Source: JASLZO01 sp965247995
GTDB lineage: Bacteria > Chloroflexota > Dehalococcoidia > UBA6926
Assembly (NCBI GenBank): GCA_965247995.1
Contig: OZ252041.1
Coordinates: 682,001 to 746,000, forward strand
Length of the DNA: 64,000 bases
Direction of reading: 5' to 3'
Shown here: in pieces, positions 51,856 through 61,088 of the stretch
Numbering within the stretch: position 1 is the stretch's first letter
Layout of the letters: each line of letters starts with the position of its first letter
The notes under the pieces: generated by a model
Told to the model about the DNA's origin: nothing
Seen by the model: the letters and a program-made list of their open reading frames with translations, nothing else
Databases searched by the model: none
Translations under genes and position numbers: made by a program

Positions 51856-52704
51856 ATGATCGATCGACAGTACGACACGTTGCTCATTGAGACCGTAGAC
51901 GAGGTCTCGACCATCACGTTCAACCGGCCGGAGGCCCGGAACGCGATGAACCCGCAGTTCCACTTCGACATGCGGGACGCGCTGAAGGACTTGGCCGCGG
52001 ACAGAGACACGCGCGTGGTGGTGCTTACGGGCTCGTCTGGCTCGTGGATCGCGGGCATGGACCTGAAGCAGTTCTTCTACGAGGGCTGGAAGAACCCGCG
52101 GGCCATGGCTGACGCCGGCGAGGCCGGCAACGATTGGAACCGCACGCTGCGGTACATGCCGAAGCCGACGATCGCCATGGTCAACGGTTACGTGTTCGGC
52201 GCCGCGTTCAGCGCGCTTTGCGCGTGCGACATCGCGGTGGCGGACGAGGAAGCGTTGCTCGGCCTGCCCGAGATCAACTGGGGCATCGCGCCAGGCGGGA
52301 ACCTGCTGTTCGACATTCCCGAGATGATGCCGTTCCGCGACCTCCTCTGGATGGCGCTCACGGGCGAGAACATCACGGGGAAGCAGGCCGCCGACATGCG
52401 CTTCGTCACGTTTGCGGTCCCCAAGGACCAGTTGAGGGCGAAGGTCGACGAGATCGCCGAGAACTTGAAGAAGAAGGCACCCGAGGCGCTGCAGTCCACG
52501 AAGCTCGGGGTGCGTCTCTCGCTGAAGGTGGACCGCGAGCACCAGGGCGCGCTCATCATGGCGCTATCCGGACAGGCCGGGCGCGCCGCCGACACTCGCG
52601 GGACCGGCGGCACGACGCGCGCCATCGAACAGTTCATGGACAAGAAGTACCGCCCGGCGTTCGGCGAGTACGACTGGGAGACGACCGAGTCGAACCCTCG
52701 GTAA
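51856..52704 (+). CDS. Enoyl-CoA hydratase/isomerase family, hydroxycinnamoyl-CoA hydratase/lyase-like
   Basis: Crotonase-fold enzyme. The two oxyanion-hole segments are SSGSWIAGMDLKQFF and NGYVFGAAFSALCACD. LPEINWGIAPGGNLL keeps the catalytic glutamate segment that in feruloyl/p-hydroxycinnamoyl-CoA hydratase-lyase reads SEINWGIPPGN. The end GGTTRAIEQFMDKKYRPAF also parallels that enzyme. The Tyr-rich stretch that contacts the phenol in the pseudomonad enzyme is not obvious here (ALIMALSGQ), so the substrate may differ. 282 residues. Stands alone with its own promoter. Confidence 0.82.
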   Translation: MIDRQYDTLLIETVDEVSTITFNRPEARNAMNPQFHFDMRDALKDLAADRDTRVVVLTGSSGSWIAGMDLKQFFYEGWKNPRAMADAGEAGNDWNRTLRYMPKPTIAMVNGYVFGAAFSALCACDIAVADEEALLGLPEINWGIAPGGNLLFDIPEMMPFRDLLWMALTGENITGKQAADMRFVTFAVPKDQLRAKVDEIAENLKKKAPEALQSTKLGVRLSLKVDREHQGALIMALSGQAGRAADTRGTGGTTRAIEQFMDKKYRPAFGEYDWETTESNPR

Positions 52705-52792
52705 CGGCTGCCCGCGGCGACCGATGAGGCAGACCGCCTGGCGCCATTCGGCGCGCCGGGCGGTGCTCCCGTCGACCTCGGCGGTATTCGAA

Positions 52793-54331
52793 CTAGGCCG
52801 CCAACTCGCGAGGCCGGTACTGGAGCGCTTCCGCTAGGTGGTTCACACGGACCTCGCTGGCCTGCTCCATGTCCGCGACAGTCCGCGCAAGCTTGAGAAC
52901 GCGGTGGAACCCCCGTGCACTCAGGTGCAGCGAGTCCATGGCGGACCGCAGCAACCCCTGCGCACCGGCGTCCAACCGACAGTGCTCTCTCACTTCGATC
53001 GGTCCCATGTCCGCGTTTGTGAACGATGCGGACGACGCTTTGAACCGTTGCCGTTGTGCCTGTCGTGCGCTCTCGACGCGGTTCCGGACTGAGGCGGACT
53101 CCTCCCCGAGACGGTCGTCCGTTAGCTTTTCGTACTCCACCCGTGGCACATCGACGAAGATGTCGATCCGGTCCAGCAGCGGCCCGCTGATGCGGCGTTG
53201 GTACCGGGAGATCTGCGATGGCGTGCACGAGCACTGCTTGACCGGGTCGCCGTAGTAGCCGCAGGGACACGGGTTCATCGCCCCGACGAGCATGAAACTC
53301 GCCGGGAAGGTCAACGACCCTTGCGCCCTGCTGATCGTTACGGACTTGTCTTCTAGGGGCTGACGCAGCACTTCGAGCACTTGGTGCCCGAACTCCGGCA
53401 TCTCGTCGAGGAACAGAACGCCGCGGTGCGCCAGCGTCACCTCCCCGGGCCGCGGCCACTGGCCGCCACCGACCAGGCCGGCGTTCGACACCGTGTAGTG
53501 GGGCGACCGGAATGGGCGAGCTGCGATCAGCGGCATCTCAGACGGCAGTAAGCCGGCGATGCTGTAGATCTTCGTGACATCGAGCGACTCGGCACGGTCC
53601 ATGGTTGGCAGGATCGTCGGCAGGCAGCGTGCGAGGAGCGTCTTGCCCGCGCCTGGAGGACCCATCATCACGAGGTTGTGACCTCCGGCCGCCGCGACCT
53701 CCATCGCGCGTTTCACGTGCTCCTGGCCCTTGACGAACCCGAGGTCCATTCCTTCGCCCGAGGTGTTGTTCGTTTCGCTCGGTAGCTCCATGGGGAAGTA
53801 GGTCTCCAACAGCCGGTCCCCACGGAGGTGGTCCACGAGGTCAGTCAGGGTCCCTACCGGCTGCACCTCGATGCCTTCCACGAGCGCCGCCTCTGGCGCG
53901 TCGACCGCGGGGACCATGGCGGCGCTCAGCCCCGCCTGGTGTGCGAGCGCCACCATCGGCAGCACCCCATGCGTATGGCGGACTTGGCCCTCGAGCGACA
54001 GTTCACCCAACATCGCGACGGCGTCGATCGATCCCGTCTCGCCTGCCTGGCCGGTGCCGATCAGGATCCCCGCCGCAATCGGTAGGTCGTACGCCGGCCC
54101 CTCCTTCTTGAGGTCGGCCGGAGCGAGTGAGACGGTGATCCGCCGCAGCGGGAATTCGTATCCGGAGTTCCGGATCGCGGCGCGTACCCGCTCGGTGGCC
54201 TCGCGGACCGCAGCGTCCGGCAATCCGACGATGTGGAACGCTGGGAGGCCAGGCGAGATGTCGACCTCGACCTCCACGATGGCCCCCTCCAGTCCCACGG
54301 TTGCGCAGCTCTTCACCCGTGCGAGCGCCAT
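52793..54331 (-). CDS. YifB/ComM family Mg-chelatase-like AAA+ ATPase
   Basis: Hexameric helicase family; the known member ComM drives branch migration during natural transformation. It has an N-terminal Lon-like fold (SCATVGLEGAIVEVEVDISPGLPAFHIVGLPD), then the AAA+ core with Walker A GPPGAGKTLLARCLP and Walker B FLDEMPEF. ARPFRSPHYTVSNAGLVGGG is a family hallmark, and MNPCPCGYYGDPVKQCSCTPSQISRYQRRISGPLLDRID contains the cysteine cluster. ATG 54331 has AGGGGGA before it and is preferred over the first ATG 61 codons upstream. 512 residues. Confidence 0.95.
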   Translation of the reverse strand: MALARVKSCATVGLEGAIVEVEVDISPGLPAFHIVGLPDAAVREATERVRAAIRNSGYEFPLRRITVSLAPADLKKEGPAYDLPIAAGILIGTGQAGETGSIDAVAMLGELSLEGQVRHTHGVLPMVALAHQAGLSAAMVPAVDAPEAALVEGIEVQPVGTLTDLVDHLRGDRLLETYFPMELPSETNNTSGEGMDLGFVKGQEHVKRAMEVAAAGGHNLVMMGPPGAGKTLLARCLPTILPTMDRAESLDVTKIYSIAGLLPSEMPLIAARPFRSPHYTVSNAGLVGGGQWPRPGEVTLAHRGVLFLDEMPEFGHQVLEVLRQPLEDKSVTISRAQGSLTFPASFMLVGAMNPCPCGYYGDPVKQCSCTPSQISRYQRRISGPLLDRIDIFVDVPRVEYEKLTDDRLGEESASVRNRVESARQAQRQRFKASSASFTNADMGPIEVREHCRLDAGAQGLLRSAMDSLHLSARGFHRVLKLARTVADMEQASEVRVNHLAEALQYRPRELAA

Positions 54332-54503
54332 GGTCTCCCCCTGTTGCTTGCCAACCCGCTTCACGCGGCCGGTCACCAGAGATTGCGACGGCAGCAGAAT
54401 AGGACATGTGTTCTCATTGCACAAGTCCCTTTGCACGCGCCGATCGAGGCAGCGTGTTCTCGTCAGTTTCCGGCGGTCAGGCGGGGCTAGGGCTTCCCGG
54501 CGG

Positions 54504-55562
54504 TTAGGTCCCAACCGTTGCCGCCGACCTCAGCACGCTGGCTGAGATATCGAGGGCACGGTCGATGTCAGCCTCTTCGATTCCGTAATGGGTGACCATT
54601 CGGAGCGTCCGGCCGTCCAGGCGCGACACGCGGAGCCCGGCTTCTTCGAATCGGGCAGCGAGGTCGACGGCGTCTCCGGCCACCCGGAAGATGACGATAT
54701 TGGTCTCCACCGTTTCCGGGTTGAGATCGACGCCCGGGATTGCGGTGAGACCTTTGGCGAGCCGGCGCGCGTTGTCATGGTCGTCTCGGAGCCGGCCGAT
54801 CATGGTGTCGAGCGCCACGAGCCCCGATGCGGCGAGCACACCGGCTTGCCGCATCCCGCCTCCGACCATGCGTCGGGCGATGCGGGCTTTTCGAATGAAA
54901 TCGGTGGACCCGACGACCACCGATCCCACTGGGCAACTCAGTCCTTTCGACAGGCAAAACGAGAGCGAGTCGGCGTCCGCAGCGAGTTCTTTCACGTCCA
55001 GGTCCAGGGCGATCGCGGCGTTGAACAGGCGCGCTCCGTCCAGGTGTATGCCGACGCCGTAGGAGGCAGCCAGCGACGCTGCTTCGCCCATGTATCGCCG
55101 ACCGATCGCGCGGCCCGAGCGCCGGTTGTGGGTGTTCTCCAGACAAATGAGCCGTGTCTGGGGAAACCCAGGTCCAACGGGACGGATGACCGACTCGACG
55201 CGGTCCAAATCCAGCGTGCCATCTTCCTCGGTCGGGAGCTGACGCAGGACCAGTCCTCCCAGCACCGACGCGCCGCCGAGTTCGTGATGGAGGATGTGGC
55301 TTTCATCACCGACGATGACCTCGTCTCCGCGGGCGCCGTGCGCCAGGAGGGACACCAGGTTCCCCATCGTGCCACTCGCGACGAAGAGCGCCGCTTCCTT
55401 GCCCATCAGTTCCGCAGCCCGTGCCTCGAGGCGGTTGACGGTCGGGTCATCGCCCCAGCCGTCGTCGCCCACCTCGGCTTCCGCCATTGCACGTCGCATC
55501 TCGGCCGTTGGATGCGTCACGGTGTCGCTGCGGAGGTCGATCGTCTTGGTCGTCTGCGTCAT
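54504..55562 (-). CDS. ltaE: Low-specificity L-threonine aldolase
   Basis: PLP enzyme splitting threonine/allo-threonine to glycine and acetaldehyde. The family start IDLRSDTVTHPTAEMRRAM, the PLP phosphate region VASGTMGNLVSLLAH, the HLDGARLFNAA segment and the lysine that binds PLP in FCLSKGLSCPVGSVVVG are all clear. 352 residues. Upstream of yifB on the same strand with 172 bases between. The specificity for L-threo versus L-allo isomers cannot be read. Confidence 0.94.
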   Translation of the reverse strand: MTQTTKTIDLRSDTVTHPTAEMRRAMAEAEVGDDGWGDDPTVNRLEARAAELMGKEAALFVASGTMGNLVSLLAHGARGDEVIVGDESHILHHELGGASVLGGLVLRQLPTEEDGTLDLDRVESVIRPVGPGFPQTRLICLENTHNRRSGRAIGRRYMGEAASLAASYGVGIHLDGARLFNAAIALDLDVKELAADADSLSFCLSKGLSCPVGSVVVGSTDFIRKARIARRMVGGGMRQAGVLAASGLVALDTMIGRLRDDHDNARRLAKGLTAIPGVDLNPETVETNIVIFRVAGDAVDLAARFEEAGLRVSRLDGRTLRMVTHYGIEEADIDRALDISASVLRSAATVGT

Positions 55563-55743
55563 CTCATTGCCTCATTCACGTCGCCGCGCCGCCTTGGTGA
55601 GACGACTTGCACGCCTGTAGGTGACCGCGAAAGCCACCGGGTCCGATTTCGACCGCGACCGTAATGGAGCAGCGGAGTCTTTGTGGGGCCCGATGATACT
55701 CGGGCCGAGGTCTACTTCAGCACGCCGCTACCACGGCGCCGGG

Positions 55744-56070
55744 TCATTTTTCGTCGGGGTCCAACGACACCCGGTTGCCGACTACTCGTACAGACCAACC
55801 GGAGCGCGTGCGTGCCGCGTACCGGTCGGTTGGCATCGCGGTGACGAACCCGACGGACCCGTCTCCTAGTCGCAACTCGACCGGCACATCGCCGACCAAG
55901 GTGCGGTCGAAGTCAGCGTCGGATAGCTGAGCCTCCAGGCGCCATCCCTCGGGTTCGTTGCCCCGGACGAGCGTTCGGCGCACGTTACCCACGACGAGAG
56001 CAGTGCCCAACCGCTCACCTTCGACCGAAAACACCTCGACCCGCTCGTTGTAGGAGATTCGTGTCGTCAT
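55744..56070 (-). CDS. Hypothetical protein, 108 aa
   Basis: Not recognised. Soluble, beta-rich, no signal or membrane segment. It opens TTRISYNERVEVFSVEGERL and contains GWRLEAQLSDADFDRTLVGDVPVEL, which suggests a small beta-barrel. AAGGCAG precedes the ATG. It is isolated: 180 bases from ltaE, and the divergent ppsA starts 294 bases away. The alternative plus-strand frames here are Arg-rich shadows. Confidence 0.55.
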   Translation of the reverse strand: MTTRISYNERVEVFSVEGERLGTALVVGNVRRTLVRGNEPEGWRLEAQLSDADFDRTLVGDVPVELRLGDGSVGFVTAMPTDRYAARTRSGWSVRVVGNRVSLDPDEK

Positions 56071-56275
56071 CTGCCTTGAACCCGCCCTGAGCTATCGGCG
56101 ACCCCCCGATCGACCCCTTGGTGACCGTCAGTCGTATAGAAATGATAAATGGGTTTGTTGCGCGACTCCAGTCGGCTTGTCATCTCGTGTTGAGACGGCG
56201 TTCGCGTTCCCATCGTTGGGACCCTGCCATCGGATCACGCTATGAGTGGTCGGTCAGACCATCGGGACCCGATGC

Positions 56276-56281
56276 TATAAT
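56276..56281 (+). promoter_or_regulatory. Likely -10 box of ppsA
   Basis: Consensus TATAAT 83 bases before the ppsA ATG; the hexamer 17 bases upstream (GTCAGA) is a poor -35. The 56071-56275 part holds no gene. Confidence 0.4.
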
Positions 56282-56364
56282 CCGGCGCCACAGATCCGCT
56301 CGGTCAGAGGTTACCGTTTGACCTCGTCGTGGTCTGTGGGTGTGCCCATGACGGAGGTGCCGGG

Positions 56365-58686
56365 ATGGCCAGTGGGGTAGCCAGCTCCGACGACGTCGCA
56401 GGGAGGGATCGCGATAGCGCGAGTATCCTCTGGTTCGCCGACGTCAGCGTGGGCGACGTGGGTCTCGTAGGTGGGAAGGGCGCCAACCTGGGCGAGATGA
56501 CGCGCCACGGTGTGCCAGTGCCGCCGGGGTTTATCGTGACGGTCACGAGCTACCGGCGCTTCCTGGTCGAATCCGGTTTGATCAATGTGCTCCACCGCAT
56601 TTTCGATGGCCTGAACGTCCACGACGCCGACGTGCTGGCCTCCGCGGCGGAGCGCGCACAACGCACGATCACGGGGTCTCCGATGTCCCGAGCCCTCGCT
56701 CGAGAGATCACGGAGTCCTACGAGCGCCTCGGCAGCGGGCTCGTGGCGGTCCGGTCATCGGCTACCGCGGAGGACCTTCCTGACGCCTCGTTTGCAGGTC
56801 AGCAACGGACCTACCTCAATGTGCAAGGCATCGAGGCGGTCCTCGAGACCGTGAAGGGGTGTTGGGCCAGTCTGTTTGAGGCGCGCGCCATCTTCTATCG
56901 GGAGGAACAGCACTTCGACCAGCTCGGTGTCGGCATTGCCGTCCCCGTGCAACGCATGGTGCAGGCCGACGTTGCCGGCGTGATGTTCACGGCCGAACCG
57001 ACGCGCAGCGACCGGACGAAGGTGTTGGTGGAGGCCGCCTATGGCCTCGGCGAGTCGGTCGTGTCCGGCGAGATTACGCCCGACACCTATTTGATCGACA
57101 AAGAGCGGGGGGAGATCCTCGAAAAGAAGCTCGTCCCGCAAAGTTGGAAGCTGGTACGCAACGTCGATGCCACCAGGACGGACGACCTCAACATCCGCGA
57201 AACGGTGGCAAGTGAGCACAGCGCCGCCTTGAAGCTCACCGACGACCAGATCGGCGAGGTCGTCAAGTTGGGCCTCCGGCTCGAGGAGACCTACAGCCAT
57301 CCGCAGGACGTCGAGTGGGCCTTTGAGAACGGCCGGCTGTACTGCGTTCAAACTCGGGCGGTCACGACGCTCAGCGATTCGGTTGGACAGACAGCCGGGC
57401 TCGAGGTCGATCAGGGCGTCAACTCGTTGTTGCTTGCCGGATCGCCCGCCAGCCCCGGGAGCGCCGTCGGTCCGGTCAAGATCGTGCTGGATGTCGGACA
57501 ACTCGGGGTCGTCCATGACGGGGACATACTCGTTACGGAAATGACTACTCCGGATTACGTTCCGGCGATGAAGCGAGCCGCCGCCATCGTGACCGATCAG
57601 GGCGGCCGGACTGCGCACGCCGCAATTATCAGCCGAGAACTGGGCATCCCTTGTGTGGTCGGCACGGAGACTGCCACGCGGGACCTCGCAACCGGCCAGA
57701 TCATTACGGTCGACGGCTCGACTGGGGCGGTATACGAGGGTGAAGTCGACGGGGCCGGTCAGCGGTCGGAGGACGAAGAGGAGTCGGAGCGACTCCGTAC
57801 TCGTACGAACATCTATGTGAATCTGGCCGAGCCGGACCTCGCGGACGTCATCGCCAAGCGGAACGTCGACGGCGTGGGGTTGCTCCGTGCGGAGTTCATC
57901 GTCGCCCGCATCGGCGAACACCCGCGCCTGATGGTCAACGAGGGCCGTGGGCACGTGTTCGTCGACCGGCTCGCGGAGGGTCTAGAGAAGTTCGCGGCCG
58001 CGTTCGACCCCCGCCCGGTGATCTACCGGACGACCGACTTCAAGACCAATGAGTACCGCAACCTCCGAGGCGGGGACCAGTTCGAACCCGAGGAAGAAAA
58101 CCCGATGATCGGGTACCGAGGCGCGGGCCGGTACGTTAAGGAGCCGGACCTTTTCGCGCTAGAGATCGAAGCGGTCAAACGGGTCCGGCAAGATCACAAG
58201 AACTTGCAGGTCATGGTCCCGTTCGTCCGGACTGTCGAGGAACTTCGGCACACGAAGACCCTCATTGAGCAGTACGGTTTGCGGCGCGGGGAGGACGACT
58301 TCAAGCTGTGGATGATGGCCGAGATCCCGGCGAACGTGCTTCTGCTGGACGAGTTCATTGATGTGGGCATTGACGGCATTTCGATTGGGTCGAATGACCT
58401 GACGCAGTTGGTGCTCGGTGTGGACCGTGACAGCGCGATACTCGCGAACGACTTCGATGAGCAGAACCCCGCCGTCATGAAGGCTCTCGAGCTGATCGTC
58501 ACGACCGCGAGGCGGCGAGGCATCACCTGCTCGATCTGTGGTCAGGCGCCGAGTTTCTTCCCGGAGCTTACGGAGAAGCTGGTCGAATGGGGTATTACGT
58601 CAGTGAGCGTGTCGCCCGACGTCATCAACACGACACGCAGGCTTGTCCGCGAGAAGGAAGAGAAGTGGGGGATCGCCCCTAACTAG
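56365..58686 (+). CDS. ppsA: Phosphoenolpyruvate synthase
   Basis: Converts pyruvate and ATP to PEP, AMP and phosphate for gluconeogenesis. The N-terminal ATP-grasp part starts VGLVGGKGANLGEMTRHGVPVPPGF and has VRSSATAEDLPDASFAGQQ. The swivelling domain carries the phosphohistidine in GGRTAHAAIISRE (His418). The C-terminal TIM barrel has LLRAEFIV, ENPMIGYRGAGRY, IGSNDLTQLVLGVDRD and CSICGQAPS. A GTG 12 codons upstream is possible, but ATG 56365 follows GGAGGTG at ideal spacing. 773 residues. Its 3' end overlaps the convergent phosphatase gene by eight bases. Confidence 0.96.
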   Translation: MASGVASSDDVAGRDRDSASILWFADVSVGDVGLVGGKGANLGEMTRHGVPVPPGFIVTVTSYRRFLVESGLINVLHRIFDGLNVHDADVLASAAERAQRTITGSPMSRALAREITESYERLGSGLVAVRSSATAEDLPDASFAGQQRTYLNVQGIEAVLETVKGCWASLFEARAIFYREEQHFDQLGVGIAVPVQRMVQADVAGVMFTAEPTRSDRTKVLVEAAYGLGESVVSGEITPDTYLIDKERGEILEKKLVPQSWKLVRNVDATRTDDLNIRETVASEHSAALKLTDDQIGEVVKLGLRLEETYSHPQDVEWAFENGRLYCVQTRAVTTLSDSVGQTAGLEVDQGVNSLLLAGSPASPGSAVGPVKIVLDVGQLGVVHDGDILVTEMTTPDYVPAMKRAAAIVTDQGGRTAHAAIISRELGIPCVVGTETATRDLATGQIITVDGSTGAVYEGEVDGAGQRSEDEEESERLRTRTNIYVNLAEPDLADVIAKRNVDGVGLLRAEFIVARIGEHPRLMVNEGRGHVFVDRLAEGLEKFAAAFDPRPVIYRTTDFKTNEYRNLRGGDQFEPEEENPMIGYRGAGRYVKEPDLFALEIEAVKRVRQDHKNLQVMVPFVRTVEELRHTKTLIEQYGLRRGEDDFKLWMMAEIPANVLLLDEFIDVGIDGISIGSNDLTQLVLGVDRDSAILANDFDEQNPAVMKALELIVTTARRRGITCSICGQAPSFFPELTEKLVEWGITSVSVSPDVINTTRRLVREKEEKWGIAPN

Positions 58687-59146
58687 TTACGGCCCGTTCG
58701 AAGGACTGGCCATCGGTAGGGGTTTCTGGCGTTTGTTCCGGACCGACTCCCAATTCGCGGATGAGGTCTTTGACCAACGACTCGATCTCGTCCCGAATCG
58801 CGCGCACCTCTGAGACCGGCCGACCGGCCGGGTCGTCCAGAGCCCAATCGATGTAACGGCGTCCCAGAACCACAGGGCAAGCATCAACGCATCCCATGGT
58901 CACCACGGCATCCGCTGACTCCAGCATCTCGATGCTGAGTCGCGTTGGGACGGCGTCGGATATGTCGATACCCCGTTCTGCCATCACCTCGGCGACCACA
59001 CCATGCACCGTTTGAGCCGGCTCCGAGCCGGCGGACTCGACCCTGACCCAATCGCCGCCCGCGGCTGGTGCGAATGCGGCTGCCATCTGGGAACGCCCAA
59101 CGTGCTGCGCGCACAAGAACAGGATTTCGGGTAGATCCGCTGACAC
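58679..59146 (-). CDS. Arsenate reductase / low-molecular-weight protein tyrosine phosphatase family
   Basis: P-loop phosphatase fold. The active-site loop is CAQHVGRS (Cys12 to Arg18), and ADAVVTMGCVDACPVVLGRRYIDWALDDPAG is the redox-cysteine and metal-type region of thioredoxin-coupled arsenate reductase (ArsC). The reading frame opens 38 codons earlier. The GTG at 59146 is chosen because the fold starts right after it (SADLPEILFLC), though a GTG at 59164 is possible. 155 residues. No ars operon genes are adjacent, so detoxification of arsenate is likely but unproved. Confidence 0.85.
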   Translation of the reverse strand: MSADLPEILFLCAQHVGRSQMAAAFAPAAGGDWVRVESAGSEPAQTVHGVVAEVMAERGIDISDAVPTRLSIEMLESADAVVTMGCVDACPVVLGRRYIDWALDDPAGRPVSEVRAIRDEIESLVKDLIRELGVGPEQTPETPTDGQSFERAVTS

Positions 59147-59293
59147 GCTGTCTACTTCCGCCACGCGCCGGCTTTTGCAGTTTGAGCGGTGGTCCTGCGT
59201 CTCGGCGAGTGTAGTCAACCTGCCGACCCGAACAGCGCTGATTCGCGCGGAACGTCGCACGCTTCACGATCGCACCGGCGATAATGGCCTTCG

Positions 59294-59974
59294 ATGCTCT
59301 TTCTGCTCGCGGACCTCGGCAACAACCCGAGGCTGCTGATCCTGGTCGCGTTCGCGTTCGTGACGGCGCTGCTCGTGGCGCTTACGTTCCACGAAGCGAG
59401 CCATGCGTTGATCGCCAAACGGTTGGGAGACCGTACGGCGGAGCGGTTGGGAAGGATCTCCCTTGATCCCAGACGGCACCTGGACCCGGCCGGAAGCCTG
59501 TTGTTCCTCGCTGCGGGGTTCGGTTGGGGCAAGCCCGTTCCCGTAAATCCGGCGTTTCTGCGAGGCGGCCGCCTCTCGATGGGACTCGTGTCGTTGGGTG
59601 GTCCAGGCGCGAACTTTACGGTCGCGGTCGTCGTCGCCTTGCTGGTGCGCATCTTCAGTCTCGAAATCGAGCCAAATTTATTTCGGCCTGACGTCAGTGG
59701 ACTAGGATCGTGGCTCGGCCTGCTCGCCACGCATTTGATCTTCTACAACCTGCTTCTAGGGTGCTTCAACCTGATCCCCCTTGCACCACTCGACGGGTCC
59801 AAAGTAGCGATCGGTTTCGCCCCTGCAGGGCTTGCTCGGACGCTCGCTCGGACCGAGAGATACGGCCCGATGGTGCTCATGGGCATCATCATGGCGGACA
59901 TCTTCCTTCGGATTGGCATCTTGCGGACGGTCTTGTTCCCACCGATCGATTTCCTGTTCCGTATCCTGGTGTGA
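59294..59974 (+). CDS. Site-2 protease family (M50) membrane metalloprotease
   Basis: Intramembrane zinc protease. Zinc motif HEASH (33-37) lies in the first long helix, the second motif NLIPLAPLDGSKV in a later helix supplies the third zinc ligand Asp, and FGWGKPVPVNPAFLR is typical of the compact M50B type. About five or six hydrophobic helices, no PDZ or CBS domain. 226 residues. The ribosome-binding site is weak. The substrate is unknown. It precedes tyrA-aroA with 50 bases between. Confidence 0.9.
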   Translation: MLFLLADLGNNPRLLILVAFAFVTALLVALTFHEASHALIAKRLGDRTAERLGRISLDPRRHLDPAGSLLFLAAGFGWGKPVPVNPAFLRGGRLSMGLVSLGGPGANFTVAVVVALLVRIFSLEIEPNLFRPDVSGLGSWLGLLATHLIFYNLLLGCFNLIPLAPLDGSKVAIGFAPAGLARTLARTERYGPMVLMGIIMADIFLRIGILRTVLFPPIDFLFRILV

Positions 59975-60024
59975 CGTGAAGAGATGACCACGTACAGTGG
60001 TGGCATCAACGGAGGGAAGCCCTG

Positions 60025-61059
60025 ATGAACCGAGAAAACGGGGAGTCTGACGCGCGCCGTATCGCCATCATCGGCCTCGGACAGATTGGGGCTTCGATCG
60101 GGATAGACCTTCGAGCCAAGCTCCCGGATATTGAGATCGTCGGGCACGACATCGAGCCATCGACCGCGGGGTTGGCCCGCAAGCGCGGCGCGGTCGATTC
60201 GGTGTCGTATAGCCTCCCCGGCGCGGTCGAGGACGCGGCAATCGTGTTCCTTGCAATTCCGGTGACGGCAATGAAGGAGGTCATGGGAGCCATTGGGCCC
60301 GCGTTGTCGCCGGGTGCGATCGTTACCGACACAGCATCGACCAAGGCCGACGTGTTGGCATGGGCGGAGGAGTTGCTTCCCCGGAACGTGGAGTTCATCG
60401 GCGGACACCCGATGGCTGGTGTCGAGACCCCTGGCGTCGACGGCGCGCAAAGCGGGATGTTCGAGGGCGCAACGTACGCAGTGATTCCGTTGGCACAAGC
60501 GGCCAGCAGCGCGGTGAAGACGGTCGTCGATTTGGTGTCTCTGCTGGGGGCGAAGCACTACTTCATGGACCCTGACGAGCACGACGGTCTCGTCGCTGCC
60601 GTCAGTCACCTTCCGATCGCACTATCGATCACGCTCATGTTGTCCGCATCAAGCTCACCGAGCTGGCGAGAGATGGCCGGGTTGGCAGCAGGGAGCTTCC
60701 GGGACCTATCCCGGCTCGCATCCGGTTCACCGGCCATGCACCACGGCATTTTCAGCACGAACCGCGAGTCTGTGCTCCGATGGATGGATCAGTACCAAGA
60801 GGACCTGAACGGCTTTCGGCGCTTGATCGAGCGGGGCGGCGAACCCCTGATGGACCGGCTCAAGCAGGCATTCGATGCGCGCGACGCCTGGCTCCGGGGG
60901 AAGGTCGTCGAAACCGAGGCGCAGAAGGCCTACGACGAACTCCCGACATCGTCGGAGAACATTATGAGCACGATGGGCGGAGAGCGGCTGGCTGGGCTTG
61001 GTCGCGACATCTCGAGACGCGAGCAAGAGATCGAACGCCGGCGCGAACGCGGATCTTAG
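60025..61059 (+). CDS. tyrA: Prephenate dehydrogenase
   Basis: NAD-dependent step to tyrosine. The Rossmann loop is IIGLGQIGASIG (Gly17, Gly19, Gly22). VTDTASTKADVLAWAEELL, IGGHPMAGVETPGVDGA and the histidine/Pro segment VAAVSHLPIALSITLM are typical of the family. 344 residues with an extended C-terminal helical region and no ACT domain. GGAGGGAAGCCC precedes the ATG. It is 29 bases ahead of aroA, so the two aromatic-pathway genes probably form one unit. Confidence 0.93.
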   Translation: MNRENGESDARRIAIIGLGQIGASIGIDLRAKLPDIEIVGHDIEPSTAGLARKRGAVDSVSYSLPGAVEDAAIVFLAIPVTAMKEVMGAIGPALSPGAIVTDTASTKADVLAWAEELLPRNVEFIGGHPMAGVETPGVDGAQSGMFEGATYAVIPLAQAASSAVKTVVDLVSLLGAKHYFMDPDEHDGLVAAVSHLPIALSITLMLSASSSPSWREMAGLAAGSFRDLSRLASGSPAMHHGIFSTNRESVLRWMDQYQEDLNGFRRLIERGGEPLMDRLKQAFDARDAWLRGKVVETEAQKAYDELPTSSENIMSTMGGERLAGLGRDISRREQEIERRRERGS

Positions 61060-61088
61060 GGTCGGCTCGGAACACCGGCGAGAGCTTC

